From Parashewanella hymeniacidonis (GTDB lineage: Bacteria > Pseudomonadota > Gammaproteobacteria > Enterobacterales > Shewanellaceae): DNA of 64,000 nucleotides. Made by a program: the position numbers and the translations under genes. The stretch covers positions 1-64,000 of the forward strand of contig NZ_JAFEUN010000008.1 of the NCBI RefSeq assembly GCF_016900895.1, written 5' to 3'. Below are positions 1 to 7,579 of this stretch, piece by piece; position 1 is the stretch's first letter; each line of letters starts with the position of its first letter. Under the pieces are notes generated by a model. It saw only the letters and a list, made by a program, of their open reading frames with translations, ran no database searches and was not told the DNA's origin.

Positions 1-409
1 TAGTTTTTGTTGTATAACTGTCTAGTAATAGCGTTGAATGAACCCACCAACCACGGGCTTTATCTTTTACGCTTCCAAGTTTTCCTAACTCTGAGGCGAC
101 TTGGTGCTTATAGCTTAATGAGGTCGTGTCATCTACGGCTAGGATTTCTGAATAGGACTGGGCTTGTTCAGCGGTATAATCAAATCCTGAGCAGCGGATA
201 GTTTCTGGGGCAACCTTGTCATTACGTATCAAACGATAAGCTCCTTCTTGTTTTGCTTCATCCCCCTGACATGATAAAGCGATTGATTTTCCGCTACAAC
301 GAGCCATATCTGCCGCTGTCTCGACTAACCGTTGAGTTCTTCGTTCATCACCTGTTTTTGCGTTTTCAAAGTGATTTTTTGACCATAGATCTTGGTTGAA
401 AATTGACAT
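1..409 (-). CDS. IS4-family (Tn5/IS50-like) transposase, N-terminal part, cut by window edge
   Basis: DDE transposase that would cut and paste its own IS. The reading frame runs from the ATG complementary to 407-409 off the left edge, about 136 residues visible. It resembles the N-terminal DNA-binding region of Tn5 transposase: GDERRTQRLV, CSGKSIALSCQGDEAKQEGA and AYRLIRN near residues 20-63, then VDDTTSLSY at 92-100, where the second Asp (D94) sits at the place of the first catalytic Asp of Tn5 (D97). GKLGSVKDKARGWWVHS follows, also Tn5-like. No lesion is visible, but the rest of the catalytic core is outside the window, so activity cannot be judged. The IS4/Tn5 assignment is secure; the exact IS is not known. 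Confidence 0.88.
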   Translation of the reverse strand, partial: MSIFNQDLWSKNHFENAKTGDERRTQRLVETAADMARCSGKSIALSCQGDEAKQEGAYRLIRNDKVAPETIRCSGFDYTAEQAQSYSEILAVDDTTSLSYKHQVASELGKLGSVKDKARGWWVHSTLLLDSYTTKT

Positions 410-445
410 GATGCGTTGCCTTATCTAGTGTAATTTACTGATCAG
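1..445. mobile_element. Partial IS4-family insertion sequence; right end probably at 445
   Basis: The transposase start lies 36 bp inside a proposed end at 445. Read inward from there the sequence begins CTGATCAGTAAATTACAC; the initial CTGA matches the ends of IS10/IS50-type elements. Bases 446-454 would be one copy of a 9-bp target duplication. The other end is outside the window, so the boundary is inference. Confidence 0.5.
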
Positions 446-446
446 A

Positions 447-812
447 TCAACGAAACGATAATAAGTTCAATTTCCATAATATTTGTGTAGAAGAGTCAGG
501 CGTAGCCGTATAAGATTTTAAGTCAGTTTCTTTTTTCGGTTGTGTTTCCGATTTTGGTTTCGATTCATTCTTAATAGTGTCCTCGAAAAACTTGTTAATG
601 TCAGCTTTTTCAGTACCCCCCAGCTTTACAAACCTTGATGAGCCATCAACATGTCTTAATTCATAAACGTTATCATCAGCTTTCAAGTAAAGCTTTACTA
701 TCGCAAATTTACCTACAGCTGCCGATGGTTCTATTCCTGCAGCATTGCACGTTGGAAAGTATGAAGAAGCAGCAAGATCTCTTAAAGAAATTGATGCGCT
801 GGAAGCAGCCAT
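447..812 (-). CDS. Hypothetical protein, 121 aa
   Basis: I do not recognise this protein. It has a Ser/Ala-rich N-terminus (SLRDLAASSYFPTC), a middle part with beta-like segments around VYELRHVDGSSRFVKLGG, and a charged, Lys/Glu/Ser-rich tail (residues about 80-105) of low-complexity linker type. No signal peptide or membrane segment is evident. Its stop codon lies only 2 bp outside the proposed end of the IS to its left, so the element landed at or just after its 3' end and the native C-terminus may be altered. It stands alone between two insertion sequences, which fits an accessory or effector-like gene. It could also be a remnant of a larger protein. Confidence 0.45.
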   Translation of the reverse strand: MAASSASISLRDLAASSYFPTCNAAGIEPSAAVGKFAIVKLYLKADDNVYELRHVDGSSRFVKLGGTEKADINKFFEDTIKNESKPKSETQPKKETDLKSYTATPDSSTQILWKLNLLSFR

Positions 813-881
813 AGTATTAAGCCTCAGTATTGAGTTATGGCCTAAGTATAATTTTCAATCATTCGCTAATACAGTAATCTA

Positions 882-895
882 GTACCCAAACACAA
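882..895 (+). repeat. IS630 left terminal inverted repeat
   Basis: GTACCCAAACACAA pairs with the right end at 2350-2363 (TTGTGTCGAGGTAC) at 11 of 14 positions, and the match continues for 3 bp outward (CTA/TAG). TA flanks both ends. Confidence 0.65.
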
Positions 896-914
896 TGAAG
901 ATGATCGATTGAAC

Positions 915-1181
915 TCACACTAAATCTGGTATTAATTCAGTTGGAACAAGCACTGAAATACTTCGTGCAGTTTTCACTTTCTTTTTGATTAATCATTTAT
1001 TCTCCAGTGTTTTTATCATTTGATTAACCGTTGGTGGAGTAACACCAAAATAATCTTGAAAATCAGTATGTGCAGGTGGAATTTTATTTAATTTCATGTA
1101 CATTTTTATGAACGCTAAATACTGACCTTGTTTCTTAGTAAATGGCATTTTTTCTGATACGGGGATCGACTTATTTCTCAT
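915..1181 (-). pseudogene. LexA-like winged-helix HTH protein of the IS630 element, nonsense mutation
   Basis: The first 62 codons encode a LexA-type DNA-binding domain (FTKKQGQYLAFI, then the recognition-helix region FGVTPPTVNQMIKTLENK). A TGA at 993-995 stops it exactly where this small family continues with Gly-Leu-Ile. In the same frame the sequence goes on as LIKKKVKTARSISVLVPTEL, the expected wing and tail, to a stop at 915-917. One change, GGA to TGA, explains the break. The family has the HTH without the LexA peptidase domain and is often found beside IS630 transposases. A likely role is repressing the transposase from the palindrome between them. A truncated HTH might still bind DNA. 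Confidence 0.8.
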
Positions 1182-1192
1182 TTTGTGATCAA

Positions 1193-1220
1193 TTATGGTG
1201 ATTGTTAACTATCACCATAA
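1193..1220. promoter_or_regulatory. Perfect palindrome between HTH gene and transposase (candidate operator)
   Basis: TTATGGTGAT at 1193-1202 and ATCACCATAA at 1211-1220 are exact inverted repeats around an 8-bp centre, TGTTAACT. The site lies between the divergent HTH gene (start 1181) and the transposase start (1225), where a self-encoded repressor would act. Its operator role is inference. Confidence 0.6.
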
Positions 1221-1224
1221 TGCC

Positions 1225-2346
1225 ATGAACATCAAATATTTAGTAGAGCTTTCAAATGAAGGAAAAACGTTACTCGTCGACTTGATTGCTAAAGGAAAAA
1301 CATCGGCTAGAAAATTGAAACGAGCCAACATCTTGTTAATGTCGAACAATAGAATGAGCCAAGATAAAGAAATAGCCTCAGCGCTTAATGTTGGTACAGC
1401 AACCATTTATAGAACAAAGAAACGGTTTGTTGAAGAAGGTCTTGACGCTGCCTTGAATGATGGGGCTCGAAGCGGAATGCCTCGGTGTTTAGATGGCAAC
1501 CAAGAAGCCTTGCTAATTGCCTTAGCTTGCAGCAAACCACCTGAAGGACTTTGCCGATGGACGCTAAGTTTAATCACAGAAAAATTTGTAGCCTTAACTG
1601 AAATCGATGACGTTTCAACAGAAACCGTACGAAGACGTTTTAAAGAAAACGACTTAAAGCCATAGCAGAAGAAAATGTGGTGTGTCGGCAATATGAATGC
1701 AAATTATATCGCACAGATGGAACACATTTTAGATGTTTATGCTCGGCCTGAAGATTCAGCTGAGCCAGTGGTTAATTTTGATGAAGCGATGAAGCAATTG
1801 GTTTCAGATGTTGCGCCGCCATCCCCTGTGAAATCAAGTCAACCCGCTAGAATTGACTATGAATACAAGCGGGTTAGTGTGGCTAATATTTTTATGTTTT
1901 TCGACCGTCACAGAGGCTGGAGAAAAGCCAAAGCCACACAGAGTAAGACAGCGGTAGATTTCGCTCAGTGCATGAAAGAACTTGTAGATGAACACTATCC
2001 AGACGCACATAAAGTCCATGTAGTAATGGATAATTACACGACACATACGGCAGGCTCTTTGTATAAAGCATTTAAGCCCGAAGAGGCATTAAGGATCTTA
2101 AATAAACTTGAATTTCATTACACACCTAAACATGCCAGTTGGCTCAATATGGTTGAAATAGAAATCGGTAATATGAATCAACAATGCTTAGATCGTCGAA
2201 TTGAAAGTTGGGAAATGCTGCATGCTCAATTATCTGCTTGGGAAGAGCGAAGAAACGATGCTCAGGCAAGCATAAACTGGATGTTTAATGTTGACGGCGC
2301 ACGTGAAAAATTCACAAAAGCTTATGCGAACCTCAATCAATCATAA
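1225..2346 (+). pseudogene. IS630-family transposase split by an in-frame amber codon
   Basis: DDE transposase of the IS630/Tc1-mariner superfamily. The ATG at 1225 is preferred because the upstream ATG at 1195 lies inside the palindrome. The N-terminal half is an HTH (LNVGTATIYRTKKRFVEEGL) ending VRRRFKENDLKP. A TAG at 1663-1665 then replaces the tryptophan expected in the conserved KPWQKKMWC. The same frame continues to 2346 with the catalytic domain: VVNFDEAMKQL (first Asp), VVMDNYTTHT (second Asp), and HASWLNMVEIEI (Glu). A single TGG-to-TAG change would split an otherwise complete 373-residue protein. A suppressed amber codon is possible but there is no evidence for it. Confidence 0.88.
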
Positions 2347-2349
2347 CTT

Positions 2350-2363
2350 TTGTGTCGAGGTAC
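2350..2363 (-). repeat. IS630 right terminal inverted repeat
   Basis: TTGTGTCGAGGTAC lies 3 bp after the transposase stop codon and is the inverted counterpart of 882-895. The TA at 2364-2365 would be the second target-site copy. Confidence 0.65.
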
Positions 2364-2417
2364 TAGAAGTTCTTTCACCGAGTCGATAGTGCATTATATT
2401 ATTGTAGGAGAAATCGA

Positions 2418-2443
2418 AATTAAGGAGCGTTAGCTCCTTAATT
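2418..2443. terminator. Hairpin terminator after the 2445-2990 gene
   Basis: Perfect 11-bp arms AATTAAGGAGC (2418-2428) and GCTCCTTAATT (2433-2443) with a 4-base loop lie directly after the minus-strand stop. The T-rich stretch is better on the plus strand, so it could also stop plus-strand transcription leaving the IS630 copy. Confidence 0.7.
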
Positions 2444-2444
2444 T

Positions 2445-2990
2445 TTAATTATCACTAAGCGCTGGGTTGGCGTAATTATTCTCGACAGGCTGCCCTTTAG
2501 TTGCGATGGTCACGTTTAAGGTTTCAGCTTTCGTTGATGCTTGAATTTTATAAGTCGTAAACCCTGGTTCTAAACTTGTTATGCCTGAAAAAAAACCAGA
2601 AGCTAATTCAGTTTGGAATAGATCTAATTTGGGAGTAACTTTTAAGTTTGGCGTAATTTGAGTATCTCCACACGAGGTTAATCCATCTTTACAACCTTGG
2701 GATTTAAATGAGGTGGCTTCGATGTGTAATCTATCCCCTCCTTTAAATGACTCTTTAGTAAAAGGCAAAGAAAATTGGTAGGTTTTACCATTATTGCCAT
2801 CAAGCCGAAGGCATGAGTTAACAGGGATAATGTATGGTTGATCTGACGTGCCCGAACCTTTTAACCCTTTGAAGTCTTGTGCTTTAACGCAGTTGATTTT
2901 TACTGTTGAATCATCAGCCAAAGCTGGTAGAGAAAAAAGTGCTATCATCAGGGAGAATAGCGCTTTTTTATTGGAAGTCGTACGTAACAT
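2445..2990 (-). CDS. Secreted or periplasmic protein of unknown function, 181 aa
   Basis: The N-terminus is a classical Sec signal peptide: basic start (LRTTSNKK), hydrophobic core FSLMIALFSLPALA, cleavage expected before DDSTV. The mature part has four cysteines (NCVK, NSCLR, GCKD, SCGD), enough for two disulfide bonds, and a Gly/Thr-rich beta-type sequence. I recognise no family. It stands alone with its own downstream hairpin and an AT-rich upstream region. Its lack of membrane segments after the signal suggests a soluble periplasmic or secreted product. Confidence 0.75.
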   Translation of the reverse strand: MLRTTSNKKALFSLMIALFSLPALADDSTVKINCVKAQDFKGLKGSGTSDQPYIIPVNSCLRLDGNNGKTYQFSLPFTKESFKGGDRLHIEATSFKSQGCKDGLTSCGDTQITPNLKVTPKLDLFQTELASGFFSGITSLEPGFTTYKIQASTKAETLNVTIATKGQPVENNYANPALSDN

Positions 2991-3102
2991 GAGTCAAATT
3001 CCTCTGTTAAAGTAACCAATTGAGTATAGCTATTGAAAGTTGTTTTGCAATTGCAATTAACAGGTTATTTATTGTGATTTGATCATAGTTATAACTGGAT
3101 AT

Positions 3103-3453
3103 TTACAGCAAATTTATCCCGAATAACTTTACAAATACAGCAAACCCAAAATAACAAACGATAGAAATTAAAGCACAAAAACCGAGTGTTACCCAAAAGC
3201 TAAATCTGGCGTGTAAAAACGGAAATGCTAAAAACATGGGGAGGGTAGGGACAACGTACCAAAAGGTGTACCAAGCATGGTTATTAAGTTTTTCTGTGCT
3301 CTGGCCTTCTACGTACATCCAGATTAAGGCCAAAATCGTTACCATAGGTAAGGCTGCAAGCAATGCGCCTAATCGATCACTTCTTTTAGCAACTTCGGAA
3401 ATTGCAACGACCACGGCAGCCGTCAATAGGTATTTTGTGATCATCCAGTACAT
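3103..3453 (-). CDS. DUF3147 family membrane protein
   Basis: A small integral membrane protein with about four hydrophobic segments. The motif ISEVAKRSDRLGALLAALP near the N-terminus is typical of DUF3147. I chose the start MYWMITKYLL rather than the upstream ATG at 3507, because relatives begin just before this first membrane helix; there is no clear Shine-Dalgarno for either. Length (116 aa) is normal for the family. Its function is unknown. It lies just downstream of the severed 3' piece of the DUF3192 gene, so the pair were probably neighbours before the element inserted. Confidence 0.75.
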   Translation of the reverse strand: MYWMITKYLLTAAVVVAISEVAKRSDRLGALLAALPMVTILALIWMYVEGQSTEKLNNHAWYTFWYVVPTLPMFLAFPFLHARFSFWVTLGFCALISIVCYFGFAVFVKLFGINLL

Positions 3454-3529
3454 ATTATATCGAATATTGAAAATTAGATATTCAATATAACATGCAGTGA
3501 TAACCAATAAGCTTAACAGAGTACAACAA

Positions 3530-3630
3530 TTATAACGTTACCTCAGAATCAAGATATTGTTGGTAAGTGTCTTCACCCCATGCAACTAATTTGTCGTTAA
3601 TGAAAAGCAAAGGCGTGCATTCATCTTTTG
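3530..3630 (-). pseudogene. 3' fragment of a DUF3192 gene, split by a 6.3-kb element
   Basis: Read on the minus strand this short stretch encodes KDECTPLLFINDKLVAWGED, then TYQQYLDSEVTL and a TAA stop (3530-3532). That is the typical C-terminus of DUF3192 proteins. It has no start codon. The missing N-terminal part lies at 9965-10255 and ends with GDGKTTK; joining the two at the shared CTTTTG core gives a continuous frame through KTTKDECTPLLF. The gene was therefore intact before the intervening element integrated. Confidence 0.85.
3625..3630. other. attL core (CTTTTG) of the integrated element
   Basis: CTTTTG occurs at the left DUF3192 junction and again at the right junction (9964-9969). 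The outer flanks join in frame when one copy is removed. A few bases of identity is normal for serine-integrase sites; the exact 2-bp crossover cannot be read from one sequence. Confidence 0.65.
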
Positions 3631-3693
3631 ATGGTTTCACAATAGAACTCCATGTACAATACGACTTTATTTCAATTTCAGATTAAACTCAAA

Positions 3694-5223
3694 ATGAAGA
3701 AAGCATACTTGTACAACAGGGTCTCCAAGCTTCAACAAGCTACAGACGGTCAAGGACTCACACGACAGACTGAACTTGCAATGAATTTCCTGAAACAATT
3801 TCCAGAATACACTTTAGCGGACACAATAACAGATAGTGGTAAAAGTGGTTTCTATGGTAAGAACTTAACGGGTGATGGTGGCTTAGGTCAATTTATAGCT
3901 TCGGTGAAAGATGGGTCTATAGCTCCTGATTCCTTATTAGTGATTGAAGCTCCAGACAGATTAAGTAGACTTCCAACACGTCAAGCAAGAAAACTTATAA
4001 CTACATTACTAGAACTAAAAATTAATATTGCAATTGTCAAGTACAATTTGATAGTCAAACACGATGAAGAAAACGACTTGAGCAGTGACATACTTCTGAC
4101 AGTAGCACTCAATTTAGCTTACAGAGAAAGCCTTCAAAAGTCAGAACGTATTCGAGATAACATGAAACTCAAAAGGGACTCTCTTTCAAATGGTGACAAA
4201 TTTACAACACAGTCTCCATTTTGGTTGACATTTGATAAAAGGTCTAATTCCTTCCCTCTTAAAAAAGATGCTGCAACTTTAATAGAACGCATATTCACAA
4301 TGAAAGCTGGTGGACTCGGATTTGAAACTATAGCAAAAACACTAAACTCAGAGGGTATTATTAACATTAGCGGGAGAAGTAAATTCTGGAATAAAACAGG
4401 TATTAAAAACTTAATTACTCAGCGCAAAGTCTTAGGTGATTTTCAGCCACACACAACACAAATGAAAGATGGTAAACGCATAAATGTTCCAGTCGGTGAT
4501 GTCATTCCAAGCTACTTTCCAACGGTCATTTCAGAAACATTATGGCAGTCTGCAAACAGTACAATTAGAAGGGCGACAGGTGGAAACACTGGAAACTATA
4601 GAAACTTGCTACGTGGTTTACTAAAATGTCCAGAATGTGGTGATACATTGGTTTTAAAGTCTAAGAATGCTAGTTCCAAAGTATACTTAACTTGCAATGG
4701 TAAAAAGTTCAACAAAGGTTGTTCACGTCCAAACACACATTATGCTCCACTTGAAGAATCGGTGATAAAAGCTCTTTCACATTTGACACTTCCAACGGTC
4801 GATAACACAACAGAAATTCAGTCAAAAGAGTACGAACTCCAACAGTTGTTCCTTCAACGTGACAACATGGTGACAGCAATTAGTACAGCGTCTGACAGCT
4901 CCATATTAACGATATTAACAAACAAGTTGGAAAGTATTCAAACTTCGATTAAAGTCTCTGAGAATGCTCTACAAACGCTTTTAGACACAGATTCAATTAA
5001 TGGGGTCACTCTCGAACTTTCAGATGATGATAGAGCTAATTTCAACACTACTTTAAAAAGATACGTTGAATACATTAAGCCAACTTCCGAAGACTATGTT
5101 ATAAAATTTAAGAATCGTGATTGGACTTGCAAAGTAAACATTTCTGACAGTGATATAAACTTAGAAGAGATGATGAAAGATTCCGAAGGACATAATTTAG
5201 AATTCGAATTCGAAACAAAGTAA
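3694..5223 (+). CDS. Large serine recombinase (integrase)
   Basis: Site-specific recombinase that would integrate and excise the element. With the start at 3694 (MKKAYLYNRVS) it has 509 residues. The catalytic Ser is residue 11 in YNRVS, followed by the resolvase fold including APDRLSRLPT with its conserved arginines. A recombinase domain follows (GLGFETIAKTLNSEGI, then FWNKTGIKNLITQRKVLGDF), a Cys4 zinc ribbon at about 312-345 (KCPECGDT, LTCNGK, KGCSRP), and a C-terminal helical/coiled-coil tail. This architecture is standard for large serine integrases. An upstream ATG at 3652 is possible but lies outside the family's usual start. Position at the element's left end next to attL supports the role. 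No damage is seen. Confidence 0.92.
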   Translation: MKKAYLYNRVSKLQQATDGQGLTRQTELAMNFLKQFPEYTLADTITDSGKSGFYGKNLTGDGGLGQFIASVKDGSIAPDSLLVIEAPDRLSRLPTRQARKLITTLLELKINIAIVKYNLIVKHDEENDLSSDILLTVALNLAYRESLQKSERIRDNMKLKRDSLSNGDKFTTQSPFWLTFDKRSNSFPLKKDAATLIERIFTMKAGGLGFETIAKTLNSEGIINISGRSKFWNKTGIKNLITQRKVLGDFQPHTTQMKDGKRINVPVGDVIPSYFPTVISETLWQSANSTIRRATGGNTGNYRNLLRGLLKCPECGDTLVLKSKNASSKVYLTCNGKKFNKGCSRPNTHYAPLEESVIKALSHLTLPTVDNTTEIQSKEYELQQLFLQRDNMVTAISTASDSSILTILTNKLESIQTSIKVSENALQTLLDTDSINGVTLELSDDDRANFNTTLKRYVEYIKPTSEDYVIKFKNRDWTCKVNISDSDINLEEMMKDSEGHNLEFEFETK

Positions 5224-5321
5224 GAAAAAGAAGTTTTTCTAAAATGTAAATTCTGATTGTTAATTTTGAAAGAGTCTAGACGGGGCTTTCGGAAAAGAAT
5301 TTCTCAAATGAATTGTGAAAC

Positions 5322-5430
5322 AAAAGGGTAGCATTTTTTGAAGTAAAAGTCAAAATTATTTTAAGTTTGCTACTCCTCTCCTTTTGCTGGTGATTCTTCA
5401 TAAAACTTTTATTTGAACACAGCTACGCTA
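5322..5430 (+). repeat. Long non-coding repeat, copy 1
   Basis: Contains AAAAGGGTAGCATTTT, then GCTACTCCTCTCCTTT, then a TTTATTTGAACAC motif in the same order as 5636-5727. Spacing between motifs differs. Lies in the 1.2-kb gene-free stretch behind the integrase. Confidence 0.6.
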
Positions 5431-5635
5431 TTTAAGAAGTTCTCACAGCTCCGTAGCGACGCTTTAAGGGCAGTCCTAATGTAATGGTAGTCTAGAGGCC
5501 TCTAAAACTCTCTCACGGCTCTCTCAGTGCCTCTCCTTAATTCTCCTTAATTTGTCACACATACTTCTTATGTAATTATTGAAGGAATTAAGGACTGTTC
5601 TAAAAGTCTGGCACTCCTCAACATACACTCTCTAT

Positions 5636-5727
5636 AAAAGGGTGGCATTTTCCAACTTTCAATAACTTAGCTACTCCTCTCCTTTCTCCTATATTTTTGA
5701 TAATTCTTTTATTGGAACACGCTAATG
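5636..5727 (+). repeat. Long non-coding repeat, copy 2
   Basis: AAAAGGGTGGCATTTT, GCTACTCCTCTCCTTT and TTTATTGGAACAC repeat the motifs of 5322-5430. This copy runs directly into the 21-bp iteron array. Confidence 0.6.
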
Positions 5728-5797
5728 AGGTTTAGGAACACGCTAATGAGGCTTAGGAACACGGTAACGAGGTTTAGGGACACGCTAAATTGCGAGG
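5714..5797 (+). repeat. 21-bp tandem iterons (about 3.5 copies)
   Basis: Three 21-bp units start at 5714, 5735 and 5756 (consensus GGAACACGCTAATGAGGTTTA, one or a few changes each) and a partial fourth at 5777. A further GGAACACGC is at about 5841. There are no spacers, so this is not CRISPR. Iterons near AT-rich DNA are typical of replication origins or binding arrays; no recognisable Rep protein is encoded. Confidence 0.8.
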
Positions 5798-5989
5798 TGA
5801 TGCGCTGGACGCCTTGCCAAAACTGGGTTCTTCATTTTAGGAACACGCATAACACGCTCTATTTCAGTGTTAATAATTTACTCTAAAAGTCTACTACTTC
5901 TCTTCCTCCTCCTTGTTTTATTGTAAATATTCAGACAGGGGGGGGTGATTTCTGGATTCTTCAATAGTTCCAATAGCTTAACTGAAAAA

Positions 5990-6190
5990 CACGTCAGAAT
6001 TAACAATAAATTTTACTGTAAAACAGCATATTTAACTATAGATTTACTATAAGTTTACTATAAATAACTATGAAGCTTTATATAAGCAGTCGATTATGCT
6101 TTCATAATATAATACTCTGGAATTTATAAAACTTCATTATATTATACTTTACTTCTCGTTTTATATGTGTTAATTGACTTTGACTAAATG
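5990..6190. other. AT-rich stretch downstream of the iterons
   Basis: About 200 bp of very AT-rich DNA with reiterated TTTACTATAA-type motifs (near 6043-6066) and no reading frame. It follows the iteron array by about 200 bp, an arrangement like a replication origin's unwinding region. That reading is inference. The rest of 5224-6280 shows only the repeats listed and a run of eight G at 5938-5945. Confidence 0.4.
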
Positions 6191-6280
6191 CTCTAAATAT
6201 GAGATAATATTTGCAGATGTTGAGAAAAACTTCACTGTCTCTCTGATGGTGATTCACACTTCAAGCAGTTCCAACACTTA

Positions 6281-6381
6281 AACATAAAACACTATGTTGC
6301 ACAATTCAATTCATGAGACTTTCCAATTCTCTGTAAGCCTTGTCATGTCTACGTTACAGCCATTTTTAGGTGAGACAAATT
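6281..6381 (+). repeat. ~100-bp direct repeat, copy 1, upstream of the three-gene unit
   Basis: About 80-85% identical by eye to 8484-8584, with the longest exact block GTCTACGTTACAGCCATTTT. Both copies keep the pairing CTGTAA/TTACAG and GTCT/AGAC, so they may form the same hairpins. Weaker similarity continues about 50 bp further (CAGA..ACT..G..AAAG, ATTCC). It ends just before the RHH-like gene. Confidence 0.85.
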
Positions 6382-6456
6382 AGTGAGTTTTTCAGAGAAA
6401 CTGGAAAGCCCTTGAAAGCATTTGCAAACATTCCGAAACAAACAGGAGATAACGAT

Positions 6457-6636
6457 ATGATGAAAACCAAGATTCCTCAAAGGTTAGCTGACAAATTAGC
6501 TCTAGCAGCCGATAAAGAAGGATGTTCCATAACTCATTTAGTGAACAAACTTCTAGATAAACAAATGGATACTTTCAGTCGAACAGGAGAACTGAACTAT
6601 GAGAAAAACGAAACTAACAAAAGGTTCTTCAAATAA
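6457..6636 (+). CDS. Small ribbon-helix-helix-like protein, 59 aa
   Basis: Short basic protein with an Arc/MetJ-like pattern: a strand (MKTKIPQRLADKL) followed by helices (ALAADKEGCSITHLVNKLL). I chose the ATG at 6457 because AGGAG lies 8 bp upstream and the fold begins there; the longer frame from GTG 6370 starts inside the repeat and its extra residues look non-coding. It would bind DNA as a dimer, perhaps regulating its own operon or the repeat in front of it. Its 3' end overlaps the HNH-like gene by 38 bp in another frame, so the two are translationally linked. The fold assignment is tentative. Confidence 0.65.
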   Translation: MMKTKIPQRLADKLALAADKEGCSITHLVNKLLDKQMDTFSRTGELNYEKNETNKRFFK

Positions 6637-7576
6637 GAGTCGTAAAAGATGTAAAACATGTCGCAAGAATATTCCTAAAACTTCAAAAGGGAAATATTGC
6701 AGTGATGAATGTAGGAAAGGTTCTAAAGCTACTAAAGCTCATGTATGCACAGGTGTTATGGATTTTTCTTGCACTGAGGTTCTAACGTATAAGAATGGAG
6801 AACTTACTCCAAGTAAAACAGTCAAGAATGATGGTGATAGATGTCTCACTTGTAAAACGCTTCATAACAGGTTCAACAGGTTCTTCACTTCACGTTACGG
6901 ACTCGCCATAGTCAGAGAAATTAAAAGGGCTGGACACTTGGATGTGATTCCAACTTTGGAAGATTTCGAACACTACATTCATTTGATGAAATTGCAAGGT
7001 CAAGCGAACGCTGTTAGTGGTGGAATGTCCAAACGGAATTTTCACATTAGCCATAAGATAGCGGTGAACGATACTTCCAAAATGGGTCTTCTCAATAAAG
7101 ATAATTTGGTGTTAGCTCCAGCGGAATTAAATTTGCACTATGGCAACAAGTCAATATTTCAAGGTGACAATTTCGGTTTATTTCTAATTCGCAACAAACT
7201 ACTTCCAACTAAAATTGATAAGTCCACTAGCACACAATTTATAAAAGACTTGCTATATAAACGCTTCGGACATGAGCTGGTGGTCAAGTGTTATGAGTGG
7301 GATTTTCCGAGATATAAGAAAAATACTAACACCGACTTTTCAAAGGATGGTCTGGAATGGTCAGAAGTTGCAGCAGAACAAGCAAGTGATTCAGATATTC
7401 CATTCTTAAAACAAGATTCACACTATGGACTAATTCGCCAAGGGATGGCTTTTAAGTGGTTCGATATGCAGCTCAAAGGTTTTGATGCACATAACTTTTA
7501 TGGTGATGCAGACACTCCAACGCTACTTAAACAAGCAAGACAAAACATAAACTTTCTATTCAAAATGGAGAAATGA
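6599..7576 (+). CDS. HNH-like endonuclease with N-terminal zinc fingers, 325 aa
   Basis: Residues 18-38 have CxxC...YCSDEC (C18, C21, C34, C38), the zinc knuckle commonly fused to HNH and homing-type nucleases. More cysteines (C50, C58, C82, C85) could make a second site. Around 149-183 the pattern FHISHKIAV...NKDNLVLAPAELN...GNK resembles the HNH beta-beta-alpha core (His, then Asn, then Asn/His). The start at 6599 has AGGAG about 10 bp upstream, within the RHH-like gene. The next gene starts 3 bp after its stop. The C-terminal 140 residues are unassigned. DNA cleavage is inferred from the motif, and the catalytic residues are not certain. Confidence 0.65.
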   Translation: MRKTKLTKGSSNKSRKRCKTCRKNIPKTSKGKYCSDECRKGSKATKAHVCTGVMDFSCTEVLTYKNGELTPSKTVKNDGDRCLTCKTLHNRFNRFFTSRYGLAIVREIKRAGHLDVIPTLEDFEHYIHLMKLQGQANAVSGGMSKRNFHISHKIAVNDTSKMGLLNKDNLVLAPAELNLHYGNKSIFQGDNFGLFLIRNKLLPTKIDKSTSTQFIKDLLYKRFGHELVVKCYEWDFPRYKKNTNTDFSKDGLEWSEVAAEQASDSDIPFLKQDSHYGLIRQGMAFKWFDMQLKGFDAHNFYGDADTPTLLKQARQNINFLFKMEK

Positions 7577-7579
7577 GAA

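Larger units (their letters stand above)
882..2363. mobile_element. IS630-family insertion sequence with a divergent HTH gene (degenerate)
   Basis: The proposed element is bounded by imperfect 14-bp terminal inverted repeats (882-895 and 2350-2363, 11 of 14 matching), each flanked by TA (880-881 and 2364-2365), the usual IS630 target duplication. At 1,482 bp it is longer than a simple IS630 because it also carries a small LexA-like HTH gene on the minus strand, separated from the transposase by a perfect palindrome. Both genes carry one in-frame stop codon in otherwise conserved sequence, so this copy is probably inactive by itself. Confidence 0.75.

Noticed and set aside
3625-3630. tRNA or tmRNA attachment site
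   Set aside because: The site is inside a protein gene, and no tRNA-like sequence was seen at either junction.
5714-5797. CRISPR array
   Set aside because: The 21-bp units are directly tandem without spacers, and no cas gene is present.
5938-5945. Run of eight G as a phase-variable switch
   Set aside because: It is not within or directly upstream of any gene.
6457-7576. Toxin-antitoxin pair (RHH antitoxin plus HNH toxin)
   Set aside because: The second protein is long and zinc-finger/HNH-like, not a known toxin family, and a third gene is tightly linked; no evidence for toxicity.
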